Below, in pieces: positions 25,369 through 37,334 of a DNA stretch of 64,000 bases. The stretch spans positions 3,913,501 to 3,977,500 of the forward strand of contig NZ_PGET01000001.1 in NCBI RefSeq assembly GCF_002797975.1, given 5' to 3'. The notes under the pieces are model-generated. The model did no database searches. It saw nothing but the letters and a program-made list of their open reading frames with translations, and was not told the origin of the DNA. The position numbers and the translations under genes are program-made. Source of the stretch: [Clostridium] celerecrescens 18A (lineage in GTDB: Bacteria; Bacillota; Clostridia; Lachnospirales; Lachnospiraceae). Position 1 is the stretch's first letter, and the number at the start of each line of letters is the position of its first letter.

Positions 25369-26211
25369 CTAACCTTTTACAGCCCCTGCTGTAAGACCTT
25401 TGATAACCTGTTCCTGGGATATAACATATAAAACAAGCAGCGGTACAATTGTAACAATAATCGCTGCCATCATGCTGCCGTAATCCGTTCCAAACATATT
25501 GCTGACCATTGATAAGATCACACAGACTGGCTGTTTCGACCTTTGGGAAAGATATACCATAGAAGTCAGCAGATCATTATAAGACCATATAAAAACCATG
25601 ATTCCCACAGTTGCAAACATAGGCCTGGATAATGGCATGGTAATATGAGTTAATACATAAAACGGTGAGGCACCATCTATAATCGCTGCCTCATCCAATT
25701 CATCCGGCAGAGAGCGCATAAATCCAGTCAGTAATGTAATAGAAAAACAAAGATTCCCTGCAATCTGAGGAATAACAGCCGCTGCATGAGTTCCACGGAC
25801 AGGCAGCTTACTGATCGTCACAAAGTTTGGAATCATAGTGGCAAAGGACGGAACCAGAAGACAGGCAATCAATACTGCATCTGCATACTTCGTCCATTTA
25901 AACCGGTATCTTCCCAGTGAAAATGCTGCTAATCCAGCGATTAACACAACACCGATTACAACAGAGCCTGAGATAATGAAACTGTTAATAAAGGCCCTGG
26001 ACATACTTAGATCCGGGTAGCTCATAATGGTTTTATAATTGATAAGCTGTATGGCCGCAGGAAGTGCTACTCCGTTTTTTACAATTTCTTCTGAAGTTTT
26101 AAAGGAATTAATAAGCACCCATAAAAGCGGAATGATGGTAGTTAACGCCCAGAAAATTAAAATTATATATTTTAGTACCCTGGCAGCCAGTTCTTTCCCT
26201 TCCTCATGCAT
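25369..26211 (-). CDS. Carbohydrate ABC transporter permease (MalG type)
   Basis: This 280-residue CUT1-family permease starts MHEEGKELAARVL and has six hydrophobic helices. The cytoplasmic EAA loop near residue 180, DELDEAAIIDGASPFYVLTHITMPLSRP, contacts the shared ATPase. The ATG at 26211 overlaps the end of the upstream permease gene by 8 bp and has a GAGG site within it; an upstream in-frame start would extend far into that gene. Its partner is the MalF-type permease. No ATPase gene is in the operon, so a genome-encoded MsmX-like ATPase is presumably used. Confidence 0.92.
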   Translation of the reverse strand: MHEEGKELAARVLKYIILIFWALTTIIPLLWVLINSFKTSEEIVKNGVALPAAIQLINYKTIMSYPDLSMSRAFINSFIISGSVVIGVVLIAGLAAFSLGRYRFKWTKYADAVLIACLLVPSFATMIPNFVTISKLPVRGTHAAAVIPQIAGNLCFSITLLTGFMRSLPDELDEAAIIDGASPFYVLTHITMPLSRPMFATVGIMVFIWSYNDLLTSMVYLSQRSKQPVCVILSMVSNMFGTDYGSMMAAIIVTIVPLLVLYVISQEQVIKGLTAGAVKG

Positions 26212-27073
26212 CCTCTTCACCTCCCTGCAGCATCTTTCTAAGCACACTGGTTACCGCAACTCCAAGAACGATCATGACTATGGCTATGGAACTGGCATAT
26301 CCCCCATTGCCCCTTGCAAATGCCTTCTGATACATATAAGTGCTCAAAAGCTGGCTGGAATCCAAAGGGCCGCCATTGGTAACCATAAAAATAATATCAA
26401 ATACTTTAAAGCATCCGGAGACTACAAGAACAATCGAAGATGTAAGAACACTGCGCAGCATCGGCACGGTGATATAAACAGCTTTCTGCACCGGTCTGAT
26501 ACCATCCAACATGGCTGATTCATAAATATCAGAGGATATGTTTGATATGCCTGTAAGAAAAATCACAAAATAAAATCCGACATACTGCCACACAACAGGA
26601 ATCAAGGCAAGGTAAATGGAAGTCCTTTCATTGATCCATACCTGCTTTTCCCCTCCAAATAAGGTAATGAAATAGTTGAGAAGCCCATATTCATACTTAT
26701 AAATCAGGGTAAACATAAGACCGATTGCAGTCGCTGATATTACAATCGGGAAAAAATAGATTGTTCGGAAAAACTTAAAGCAATGCCTGACTCCATCTAC
26801 CAGTATCGCCAGAATCAGAGCAAAGCCAATCTGAAATAAGAGAACCCCTGCCATCAGAATCGCTGTATTGCGAAGCGCGGTTCTTACAACCGGATCTCTG
26901 ATTAAATCTTTATAATTTTTCAGGCCAATAAACGTCTGTACCGCCGAGAAATTATACCAGGCTGTAAAACTGTAATAAATCGTCTTTCCCAACGGGTATA
27001 TCATGAAGCATATCAAAAGAACTACCGCCGGAAGCAAAAACAGTATGGCAGTCCGTTGTCTTTTCGACTTCAT
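26204..27073 (-). CDS. Carbohydrate ABC transporter permease (MalF type)
   Basis: This 289-residue CUT1 permease has six membrane segments, the N-terminal helix AILFLLPAVVLLICFMIYPLG, and the EAA loop ISSDIYESAMLDGIRPVQKAVYITVPMLRS. It has GGGGGAGG as ribosome site. It follows the binding-protein gene by 77 bp, which contain a terminator-like hairpin, and overlaps the MalG-type gene. Together they form the membrane channel for the oligosaccharide captured by the lipoprotein. Confidence 0.92.
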   Translation of the reverse strand: MKSKRQRTAILFLLPAVVLLICFMIYPLGKTIYYSFTAWYNFSAVQTFIGLKNYKDLIRDPVVRTALRNTAILMAGVLLFQIGFALILAILVDGVRHCFKFFRTIYFFPIVISATAIGLMFTLIYKYEYGLLNYFITLFGGEKQVWINERTSIYLALIPVVWQYVGFYFVIFLTGISNISSDIYESAMLDGIRPVQKAVYITVPMLRSVLTSSIVLVVSGCFKVFDIIFMVTNGGPLDSSQLLSTYMYQKAFARGNGGYASSIAIVMIVLGVAVTSVLRKMLQGGEEDA

Positions 27074-27099
27074 GGAACCTCCCCCTTTCTATCCTTTTA

Positions 27100-27134
27100 A
27101 AAGGAGTGGCAGAATCTATAACTCTTCTGCCACT
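27100..27134 (-). terminator. Attenuator hairpin between binding-protein and permease genes
   Basis: AGTGGCAGAA (27105-27114) / TTCTGCCACT (27125-27134) is a perfect 10-bp stem. On the minus strand it is followed by CCTTTTAAAAG. It probably gives more binding-protein mRNA than permease mRNA. Confidence 0.6.
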
Positions 27135-27150
27135 TTCCCCTCCCTCTCTT

Positions 27151-28464
27151 CTATTTGCTGGTAGCCTCCAAGATCTTTCGTGCCTCAGCCAGTAGTTCCA
27201 GGCTGGTCTTCTTTCCTTCTACCAGATACGGTGCTCCGTCATCTGCAATAGCCATCCAGGCCTCCCGGCTTATCTGGGAATCAATAGCAGTATCCGTATA
27301 AGATGCCTTATTTAACATCTCGACCGCACTCTTCTTCAAAAGAGAGGCGCCTTCCGGTACTGGGCATTCAATTGCTGAGCTTCCGCCTACCGCAATAAAT
27401 CTCTGGACGATTTCCGGTGATGTTAGATATTTTAAGAGCTTTAGTGTTTCATCACTGCGCTCGGCTGCCTTTTTACTAAAGAACCAGCCAGAACCAAAGC
27501 CTGCAATTACGCAGTCTTCTCCTCCTTTGCCTCCGGGGAATGCAGGCATTGCAATAAGGCGCATATTTTCATTGTCCTCCAAAGCATTGACACACCAGGA
27601 ACCATTAACCATCATGGCTGCTTTTCCTTCTTTAAACATCAGACGGATATCATCCTCTGAAATCGTCATGGTATCCTTTGGAAAGGCCCCCATCTGGTAC
27701 CATTCTGCAATACTGTCAAGTGCCGGTGCCCAGCTGTCATCAAAGTAATTCTTATGTCCTTCTCCGCCCGACTGAGCCAGAATCGAAAGCTCCAGCAGAT
27801 AAGAGGGTTTTGCTATGGAAGAAGCAAATGCAGGAATATCATTTTCAGCAAATACCTTAATGGCTTTCATGATATTATCATAAGACACAGGCTCCTCAAG
27901 GCCGTATTTCTCAAATAATTCTTTATTATAAAACAGGCCCTCATAATATCCCAGATAAGGAAGACTATACTGCACTCCATCATATTTCTGACTGTCAAGA
28001 GCTGACTGTTTAAAGTTTCCAGACCACTTCCCGTCGTCTTTCATATAAGTTTCAAAATCAACAAACAGTCCGGAGTCCACCAGCGGCTTTCCATCTGCTC
28101 CCGTATAAAAAATCGATAAATCAGCCGGTGTTCCAGCCGCTATATCTGCCTGCATCTTCGTTCGGAATACATCATTTACTCCTGCTGTTGGAGCTGATTC
28201 GTCTAAAATCTCAATATCAGGGTTGGCCGCCATATACTCAGCGATAACTTCAGACCAGACCGGCGCCCATTGGTCAGAGCCTGTAAAAAAAGTAAATACC
28301 CTGATCTTTTCTTTTCCCCCTGATGCGGCCTTACCCGCATCAGCAGCCTCCGTTCCAGTATTCGTCCCCCCGGTCTGTGGTGCAGACTGACTGCAGCCTG
28401 CAAGAGATAATGACAACATGGTTGATCCTGCAAGTACCGCTAACACTTTTTTCATTTTTTTCAT
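27151..28464 (-). CDS. Extracellular carbohydrate-binding lipoprotein (CUT1)
   Basis: This 437-residue lipoprotein starts MKKMKKVLAVLAGS and has a lipobox LSLAGC. The mature part is a type-I extracellular solute-binding protein (SBP_bac_1) with FTFFTGSDQWAPVWSEVIAEYM, GTPADLSIFYTGADGKPLVD and GYYEGLFYNKELFEKYGL. The ATG at 28464 follows AAAAGGAGAGGGA. It captures an oligosaccharide for the two downstream permeases. The chemical nature of the ligand is suggested only by the neighbours (GH9 glycosidase, BadF kinase, SIS protein, ROK regulator). It starts 51 bp past the MFS gene and is probably co-transcribed with it. Confidence 0.9.
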   Translation of the reverse strand: MKKMKKVLAVLAGSTMLSLSLAGCSQSAPQTGGTNTGTEAADAGKAASGGKEKIRVFTFFTGSDQWAPVWSEVIAEYMAANPDIEILDESAPTAGVNDVFRTKMQADIAAGTPADLSIFYTGADGKPLVDSGLFVDFETYMKDDGKWSGNFKQSALDSQKYDGVQYSLPYLGYYEGLFYNKELFEKYGLEEPVSYDNIMKAIKVFAENDIPAFASSIAKPSYLLELSILAQSGGEGHKNYFDDSWAPALDSIAEWYQMGAFPKDTMTISEDDIRLMFKEGKAAMMVNGSWCVNALEDNENMRLIAMPAFPGGKGGEDCVIAGFGSGWFFSKKAAERSDETLKLLKYLTSPEIVQRFIAVGGSSAIECPVPEGASLLKKSAVEMLNKASYTDTAIDSQISREAWMAIADDGAPYLVEGKKTSLELLAEARKILEATSK

Positions 28465-28514
28465 GTTCCCTCTCCTTTTCATTCCTTTATTACCTTTAAA
28501 AGCAGTAACAACTG

Positions 28515-29684
28515 CTAAAAAGACAACTCCCTGCCTTTTCCTCTGCACCATACCCCAAAGAACAGTGTGGCAAATCCTATGATTATGGCTGAGCAGGCCA
28601 TCATGGAACCACCTCCCCATAATTCAAAAGCAGCCCCTCCAATATACCCGAATACCAGCTTACTGAATACAGTACTCATGGTTGCATTTAATACCTGGCT
28701 GCTGGCCCTTAGATCCGGCGGTACCCTTCGGTTAATGTAATTCAACAAGCAATAACTGATTCCTGTAAAACTGAATCCATGAAGCAGGTTTGTAAGAATA
28801 ATCAGCATAGGCGCGGTTAAAAAATAGAGAAGGGTCCATCGGATGCAGGTAAGAACTCCGGACAAAATAAGCACCCCGGACATCCCTATCTTTTTCACAA
28901 GCCTGTGCATGACCATGAGACAGGGAACCTCGGCAACAGAACAAGCGAACATCATCCAGCCAACCAGCTTGCTGTTTCCCCCAATCTGCACAAAATGAAT
29001 GGGGTAAAAGTTATAGAAAAAACTGGTTCCCAGCCCATACATTAAATTAAAACCAATCAGTACAACCAGAGTCTTATCGGATAATACCTCCCATATAGAA
29101 GATTTATTTTTCTTTTCTTTAAAGCCCTTTACCGGCGGGATGGATAAGGAGAAGATCAGACATAAGAACATGGCTGCTGCCACAATCCAAAAGATAGAGG
29201 AATACTCATCCTTTAAAAAATACCCAGCCAAAACAACGGTTACAGCATAACCGATGGTCCCTCCCAGCCGGATTCTTCCATAATCCCATTTGCTGCCGGT
29301 CAGGGACTCTAAGGTAATATTATCATTCAAAGGAATAATGGGAACAAAAAAGGCACTAAAGGCAGCCACAAGAAATAACACATGCCAGTAACTATTCGTA
29401 AGGTAAAAACCCAGCGCTGAAATAATGGAAGCAATGTAGAGAAAAGCAACCACTCCATTTTTTCTCTCTGCCCTGTCACTGATACTTCCCCAAAAGGTCT
29501 GTGCTATCAGCAGCACGATTGTGGATATGGATATCATGCTGCCAATCTGAGTTGTAGAAAAACCGATCTGAGCCAGATATAAGTTTAAATATGTATTATA
29601 GATTGCCTGCCCTGAAAAAAATACAAGATACACACAGAACAGTCCCCTGGGAAAGCTCATGCTTTTCTTTTCCTCTCTCACCAT
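28515..29684 (-). CDS. MFS transporter (oligosaccharide/nucleoside H+ symporter-like)
   Basis: This 389-residue major facilitator has 12 predicted helices. LYLAQIGFSTTQIGSMISISTIVLL and FWGSISDRAERKNG mark the first helices and the conserved loop 2-3, and a second bundle starts near residue 205. The architecture resembles the LacY/NupG-like and MFS_1 sugar permeases. The ATG at 29684 is chosen; the TTG 15 bp upstream is a weaker alternative. It heads the operon with the binding protein, permeases and GH9 gene, so it likely moves a related sugar (import or export). Confidence 0.8.
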   Translation of the reverse strand: MVREEKKSMSFPRGLFCVYLVFFSGQAIYNTYLNLYLAQIGFSTTQIGSMISISTIVLLIAQTFWGSISDRAERKNGVVAFLYIASIISALGFYLTNSYWHVLFLVAAFSAFFVPIIPLNDNITLESLTGSKWDYGRIRLGGTIGYAVTVVLAGYFLKDEYSSIFWIVAAAMFLCLIFSLSIPPVKGFKEKKNKSSIWEVLSDKTLVVLIGFNLMYGLGTSFFYNFYPIHFVQIGGNSKLVGWMMFACSVAEVPCLMVMHRLVKKIGMSGVLILSGVLTCIRWTLLYFLTAPMLIILTNLLHGFSFTGISYCLLNYINRRVPPDLRASSQVLNATMSTVFSKLVFGYIGGAAFELWGGGSMMACSAIIIGFATLFFGVWCRGKGRELSF

Positions 29685-29725
29685 GCAACTCCATTCCAAT
29701 TATTAAACTTTGTTTATTAATTATG

Positions 29726-29764
29726 TGTTGACAACAGTATAACATAGGCGAAACAGAAATTCAA
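29726..29764 (-). promoter_or_regulatory. Promoter and palindromic operator candidate of the MFS-ABC-GH9 operon
   Basis: On the minus strand TTGAAT (29764-29759), a 17-bp spacer and TATACT (29741-29736) form a promoter. A perfect-arm palindrome, TGTTG-A-CAACA (29726-29736), abuts the -10 and is well placed to bind a repressor such as the ROK protein; that link is speculative. Confidence 0.5.
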
Positions 29765-29956
29765 GTTGATGACTATCGTGTTTTTTTATGATTTTTCTTA
29801 TAATTCTATGTATATAATGCACAATAACATCTGTATTTCGTTGCCCTCATCGCTTTCTGTTTACCAACGAATCTCCATTTAATTTTTTTATTTTTATTTC
29901 AATTTTTAAAGTTTATTAACTATATAAAATATTGTCGAATTCATACAAGAACATAC

Positions 29957-30016
29957 AAAAAGGGCTATATCAAATAATCTGTACTTTATTATACAGTCTA
30001 TTTGACATACCCCTTT
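29957..30016 (-). terminator. Terminator downstream of the GlsB/YeaQ gene
   Basis: A long imperfect inverted repeat is built from AAAAGGG / CCCTTTT outer arms, TCAAATA / TATTTGA and CTGTA / TACAG inner arms around a TTTATTA loop. On the minus strand it ends in CCCTTTTTG. Bases 29765-29956 show AT-rich sequence and no gene. Confidence 0.65.
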
Positions 30017-30087
30017 TGATTAAGCAAGCGTATCCGGATCGCTTCAGGATATTTTTTTCTTATGGCGTGTCAGCCATGTAAACTATT

Positions 30088-30348
30088 TTACTCAGTCTTT
30101 TGTCTTCTCACTGCATTTACAATCCATAATAAAATAACGGAACCAACGATAGATACGATCAAGCTCCAGACATTAAATCCGGTAATGCCGGTTCCTCCCA
30201 GAAGGCCCATCAAAAACCCGCCGATTAAACCGCCGATGATCCCTACCACGATATTGGCGCCAGCACCCATACTTTTATTATTACCAGTGAACATACTGGC
30301 AATCCAACCGGCAAGAGCACCAATAATAATCCAACTTATAATTCCCAT
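30088..30348 (-). CDS. GlsB/YeaQ/YmgE-family small membrane protein
   Basis: This 86-residue, glycine-rich membrane protein has three hydrophobic helices (SWIIIGALAGWIASMFTG, GANIVVGIIGGLIGGFLMGL, WSLIVSIVGSVILLWIVNAV), the signature of the transglycosylase-associated (YeaQ) family. Members are stress-induced in many bacteria but have no settled biochemical function. The ATG at 30348 follows AGAGAGGT. It appears monocistronic with the terminator described at 29957-30016. Confidence 0.92.
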   Translation of the reverse strand: MGIISWIIIGALAGWIASMFTGNNKSMGAGANIVVGIIGGLIGGFLMGLLGGTGITGFNVWSLIVSIVGSVILLWIVNAVRRQKTE

Positions 30349-30622
30349 CGTTTATTACCTCTCTTTAAAAGAATTATTTATAATGAAATACATCATTATT
30401 TGTGTAAAAACCTGTCAGTCAATAAATTCAAAATAACTCAAATCATCTTGAATTATTATAAAACCAAATAAGCATCCTCGTAAGACATACGGGACACCAT
30501 ATATAAGTTTTGTCCTCATCAGGTATTTATAGTTAGTTTGTACCATAAATGTATTTTTTATACATAGCGTAAAAAAGGTACTGTTTCCAGCACCTTTTGG
30601 ATCGACCCCATGATCTCATTAT
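30349..30622. other. Intergenic stretch, promoter region only
   Basis: AT-rich sequence lies between the lipoprotein stop and the YeaQ gene. An AAAAAAGGTACTG...CAGCACCTTTT-like hairpin at about 30570-30598 (GGTACTGTTTCCAGCACC) lies just past the lipoprotein gene and may be its terminator. I see no gene. Confidence 0.35.
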
Positions 30623-31375
30623 TTACTCTTCGCTAAGATTTATTCCCATGATTCCAGCCTGCACTTCATTAATCCTGTCATTGGCAATAATTGCTTTCCC
30701 ATTTACACCCTCCAGACTATTTATTATCTCTCCATCCGGCACATTGGAGTAAGCACCATTCTTATACTTCAATACAGAATACTGAGCCTTGTTTTCGTTA
30801 TAATACGGAACAATTAATTCATGATATCCGTTTTCTAACTTATCACTGACAATGATTGGTTCATTGATTAATGTAAACTCCTGAACAACGTGCAGCTTTC
30901 CACCATTTTCGGATAACAGCAATGCACTGCTTCCGCCGGAGCCGCTGGTATAAGGACCTGTTACCATTACAAATATTTCATCCTTCCCATCATCATTTAA
31001 ATCAATATAGTTATAAAAATAATTTGTCGTTTCATAATATTCCTCTGGCACCTCCATGTCTTCAATGATCAGATCTCTTAGTTCTTTCAACGGTTTAGAC
31101 TCCGCCTTCATGCCTGATATGCCCTTGGGTAACTTAAGCATTGGTACTTCATCGGTTCCGCTGTTATTAGCAGCCGATGTTTCATTAGAGCCAGTATTCT
31201 CAGAATATGTACTTTCTGACTGGGCTGGCTCCTTCTGGGTTACTTCCTCTGTTATTACTGCAGACCCAGTATCCTTTTGCGTGTTTAATGCTCTATTTCC
31301 GCATGCACTTATGGACAATGTTACTGTAATTGCAAGGCTTCCTAATAGCAGCATCCCGTATTTTTTGTTTTTCAT
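30623..31375 (-). CDS. Secreted lipoprotein of unknown function with a calcium-like repeat
   Basis: This 250-residue protein starts MKNKKYGMLLLG with lipobox SISAC, so it should be lipid-anchored outside. A Ser/Thr/Glu-rich linker (about 25-75) precedes a beta-rich domain with YIDLNDDGKDEIFVMVTG, an FG-GAP/dockerin-like calcium loop pattern, and GYHELIVPYYNENKAQYSVL. GGAGG precedes the ATG at 31375. I recognise no enzymatic motif. It lies just downstream of the histidine kinase cluster on the same strand, so it may be an output gene of that system or an unrelated surface protein. Confidence 0.75.
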   Translation of the reverse strand: MKNKKYGMLLLGSLAITVTLSISACGNRALNTQKDTGSAVITEEVTQKEPAQSESTYSENTGSNETSAANNSGTDEVPMLKLPKGISGMKAESKPLKELRDLIIEDMEVPEEYYETTNYFYNYIDLNDDGKDEIFVMVTGPYTSGSGGSSALLLSENGGKLHVVQEFTLINEPIIVSDKLENGYHELIVPYYNENKAQYSVLKYKNGAYSNVPDGEIINSLEGVNGKAIIANDRINEVQAGIMGINLSEE

Positions 31376-31446
31376 CTGAATATCCTCCATTTGTTTTTAA
31401 GTTATACTGTATTCTCACAAATAAATGTAACAAACTTGTATTATGC

Positions 31447-31995
31447 CTACGGGTTTTTTAAATATTTTTCCCACTGCATTTTCAAAATATCATTTTTTTC
31501 TCCCACTGGCTCAATGATTAATATCTTGCCGCTTTCCTCTTCCAGAGTGATTTGATATTTGATATCCTTTATTGTCAGAGAGCCTTTCCATATAAGCATG
31601 GAGTTCGACGGTGTCTCTGAGTCAATTAAAAGGTAAGGAGTTATATCAATCTCTCTTAATATAGGACCATATATAGTAATCTCTAAAACAGGAATCTTTC
31701 CCAGTTCCCGAAAACATTGCCTGCGCGCCTCATATAAACTAAACCTGTCTCCTGTTTTAAGTTCAATAAGCTTTAGGTTTGCATTGCCGTCTGTTAACAG
31801 CATCATTTTTTCCTCTAGTGTTAACGCATTGTTTTCTATTTTATCCATCTGAAAAACATTCATATCCATTTCTTTTGTCTCACTTAACAGCTTCCTGTCC
31901 TGATACTGGAAATAAAGATATGGAAAGATCAAGATTGCCAAGGCTAAAGCGGCTGCCTTGGCCAGATATAATACATAATTAGATGTCCTGTTCAT
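31447..31995 (-). CDS. Membrane-anchored protein of unknown function in the kinase operon
   Basis: This 182-residue protein has one N-terminal hydrophobic helix (YVLYLAKAAALALAILIFPYLYF, residues about 7-29) and a charged extracytoplasmic domain ending MQWEKYLKNP. It overlaps the histidine kinase gene by 17 bp, so it is translationally coupled to it. I recognise no family. Position and topology make it a candidate accessory sensor or modulator of the kinase, as seen for coupled membrane proteins in other two-component operons; this is inference. Confidence 0.65.
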   Translation of the reverse strand: MNRTSNYVLYLAKAAALALAILIFPYLYFQYQDRKLLSETKEMDMNVFQMDKIENNALTLEEKMMLLTDGNANLKLIELKTGDRFSLYEARRQCFRELGKIPVLEITIYGPILREIDITPYLLIDSETPSNSMLIWKGSLTIKDIKYQITLEEESGKILIIEPVGEKNDILKMQWEKYLKNP

Positions 31996-33397
31996 CGATA
32001 CTTCCTTTCCATACCAATGTCACTGTAGTCCCTTTACCCACTTCACTCTCAAACAAAATTTCTCCTTTATGAATCTTCATAATATTAGAACAAATTGCTA
32101 ATCCCAGGCCAGCTCCCCCATCTGCTCTGGAACGGGATTTATCCACCCGGTAAAAGGCTTCCTGAATTTTTGAAATCTCCTCTTTTGGCATACCCATCCC
32201 GTTATCCGTTATTGATATCCATACATTACCACCCTTACAGCCGGATTCTATTGTAATCTCACCATTCATGCCGGCTGCTTTTCCACCATTATCTAATATA
32301 TTTAATAAAACATTTTTCATAAGCTCCATATCTGCTCTGATTGGAAAATCAACAGTAGATTTTTTTACGGTAATTTTCTTTTTGTCAAATACAGGCTTCA
32401 TTGCTTCCAGGGCATCTTCCACCAAATCCTGAACTGTACTGGCGGAATAATTGGGTATTGCATTCTTTTCTATTAATAACTGCATCATCCTGTTAGATAG
32501 TGCTTCCAGTCTCTTTCCTTCCGAAATAATATAGTCCACGGCATATAGGAAATCCTGCTCCTCCATTTTGCTTCTCTTTATTAAATCCGCATATCCTATC
32601 ATGGCAGTAAGAGGCGTTCTGATTTCATGCGCCAAACTGCCTGCCAGTTCTTCCTGCTTTTTTGCAGTTTCCTTCAGCAGCTGTATTTTCTCCTCTAATT
32701 GTTCCGCCATTCCATTAAAATCGGATGCCAAAATGCCAACCTCGTCTTTCTCCTTATATTCCACTCTTTCCGTATAATCTCCAGACCTGATTTTTTTCAC
32801 CGCATAAATTAATTTATGAATTGGATTCGTTAATTTTATAACATTTGCAGCGTTTAGCAATGCGCTTATGGCCCCCACTACAATTATGGTTATTATAAAT
32901 ATTCTTTGCTGATCCTCTTTCTCTAAAAAAACCTGTGTGAGATCTTTATGAACCTCAATTATAATAGGCCGTCCAAGCAGCTCTGTCAGAACTGACATTT
33001 GTAAAAAATAACCCTTAGCATTTTTTTCTACCCGATATACAATCCTATAAAGAGATAATTCACTACTCTTTTTATCTAAAAATCCTGCATCATCATTCTG
33101 ATATAATATCTTTCCATTTTCATCGCGTATTCTATAAGATTCTCCATTCCAATTGTTTTTTAAAATATCAATTGCTTCCTCAATACTTTCTGTTAGTTCC
33201 TTATACAATGTACTGCTGTCATTCGCAAGCAGCGTTACCAGATCCCGATGAATGCTTTCGATATTTTCTTTTTCCCTCTCAACCTCCAGCAAATATGCTT
33301 TATGGAATGTCATTGACAGCAGTACAACGCCCTCTAATGTCAATGCGAACAGAACGACAAGAAATGTATTTGAGAATATCTTCCAGGAAAGTTTCAT
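31979..33397 (-). CDS. Sensor histidine kinase (EnvZ/PhoR type)
   Basis: This is a 472-residue membrane kinase. Helix 1 (about 10-30) and helix 2 (about 168-190) flank an extracellular sensor region of about 135 residues. A HAMP domain (KLIYAVKKIRSGDYTERVEYKEKDEVG) follows. HisKA has LAGSLAHEIRTPLTAMIGYADLI with the phospho-accepting His. HATPase_c has LLNILDNGGKAA, ITDNGMGMPKEEI and GLGLAICSNIMKIHKGE. The ATG at 33397 directly follows the regulator stop. The signal is unknown. Confidence 0.95.
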   Translation of the reverse strand: MKLSWKIFSNTFLVVLFALTLEGVVLLSMTFHKAYLLEVEREKENIESIHRDLVTLLANDSSTLYKELTESIEEAIDILKNNWNGESYRIRDENGKILYQNDDAGFLDKKSSELSLYRIVYRVEKNAKGYFLQMSVLTELLGRPIIIEVHKDLTQVFLEKEDQQRIFIITIIVVGAISALLNAANVIKLTNPIHKLIYAVKKIRSGDYTERVEYKEKDEVGILASDFNGMAEQLEEKIQLLKETAKKQEELAGSLAHEIRTPLTAMIGYADLIKRSKMEEQDFLYAVDYIISEGKRLEALSNRMMQLLIEKNAIPNYSASTVQDLVEDALEAMKPVFDKKKITVKKSTVDFPIRADMELMKNVLLNILDNGGKAAGMNGEITIESGCKGGNVWISITDNGMGMPKEEISKIQEAFYRVDKSRSRADGGAGLGLAICSNIMKIHKGEILFESEVGKGTTVTLVWKGSIDEQDI

Positions 33398-34051
33398 TTA
33401 ATCCTCCAAACGGTATCCAATTTTAAATACAGATACCAATTGATCATATAGATCTAATTTTTTACGCAGCCTTTGTATATGCATATCAACCGTTCTGCTA
33501 TCTCCAGTATACTCCCCTTCCCATACTCTCTCATAAATCTGTTCTCTAAATAATGCCAAATTCTTATTCTTAATAAATAGCACCAATAATTTAAACTCTT
33601 TCTCTGTTAATGTAATCTCCTTCTCATCCTTTGTCACCTTGTGTGATGATACATCCACGGAAATATTTCTGCAAGACAGGATTTCGTCTGTTTTGTAATA
33701 CCGCCTGAGCACGTTTTCAATCCTGGCCTGCAATTCCTCTATCTGAAATGGCTTTGTCAAGTAATCATCAGCGCCTAACTTGAAGCCCTTTACTTTGTCC
33801 TGCACACTTCCTTTTGCAGTCAAAAATATTACCGGAATCTCCATTGGACGGATAAATTCCATTAATTCAAATCCATTGGCCTTTGGCAGCATGATATCCA
33901 GAAGAATCAACGAATATCTTTTTTCCAAAACTTTATTTGCAGCCGCTTCCCCGTCATAGACCTGTTCACATTCATATCCCATCGTTCTCAAGCTTAGCTT
34001 AATAAAATCAGATATAGGTTTTTCATCTTCAACAATTAAAATATTATGCAT
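33398..34051 (-). CDS. OmpR-family response regulator
   Basis: This is a 217-residue regulator with a receiver domain (LIVEDEKPIS, phospho-acceptor in LILLDIMLPKANGFE, YLTKPFQIEEL) and an OmpR winged helix (about 125-217) with EKEFKLLVLFIKNKN and RTVDMHIQRLRKKL. The ATG lies 345 bp downstream of the GH1 gene's terminator element. It is the first gene of the three-gene operon with the kinase and the membrane protein. Confidence 0.95.
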   Translation of the reverse strand: MHNILIVEDEKPISDFIKLSLRTMGYECEQVYDGEAAANKVLEKRYSLILLDIMLPKANGFELMEFIRPMEIPVIFLTAKGSVQDKVKGFKLGADDYLTKPFQIEELQARIENVLRRYYKTDEILSCRNISVDVSSHKVTKDEKEITLTEKEFKLLVLFIKNKNLALFREQIYERVWEGEYTGDSRTVDMHIQRLRKKLDLYDQLVSVFKIGYRLED

Positions 34052-34254
34052 TTTTATTTCCTTTCTATCCAGTTTCCCTTTTTCATTAAAAAGCCAGGTC
34101 CCGAATCCGATTATGGTACCTGTTAATAATTTTCTTCTTATTATTTCATATTGTACGTCTTACTATATAAAAAAACATATGGATGTATCAATCTTGTAAA
34201 AAACCGGCAGACAACATAGTTAAATATAATACGTGATTTTATAAATTACAACAT

Positions 34255-34345
34255 AAAAAGGGCTCCACACTCTCATGTGAAGTCCTTTTTATCACGGAGC
34301 TCTCTTTCCGGCCGCAAATGCAGCCGAAAAAATTATCCTGGTTTT
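34255..34345. repeat. Dispersed terminator-containing repeat, copy 1
   Basis: Bases 34255-34290 form a hairpin (AAAAAGGGCTCCACA ... TGTGAAGTCCTTTTT) that acts as the minus-strand terminator of the GH1 gene. The following ATCACGGAGCTCTCTTTCCGG-like stretch resembles the sequence at 55910-55960, and the hairpin itself resembles 55195-55230 and 55875-55905. No other gene is seen in 34052-34399. Confidence 0.6.
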
Positions 34346-34399
34346 TCAAACTTTTTATAAGTTTCTTACGCTTTCCGCAATTCCTCAGCTTATTAATTA

Positions 34400-37238
<2,839 letters not shown>

Positions 37239-37291
37239 TTTTCTTTCCTCTCTTATAAATTAATGAATTCGCATAGTTTTTGCTGATTGTG

Positions 37292-37320
37292 ATTATACTG
37301 TTTATCAGGTTTCTTGTCAT
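37292..37320 (-). promoter_or_regulatory. Promoter of the PTS-GH1 operon
   Basis: On the minus strand -35 ATGACA (37320-37315), a 17-bp spacer and a perfect -10 TATAAT (37297-37292) place transcription start near 37285. The neighbouring RpiR regulator is the obvious candidate to control it. I see no RAT/BglG-type antiterminator leader. Confidence 0.75.
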
Positions 37321-37334
37321 TAGTTCTAAGGTGC

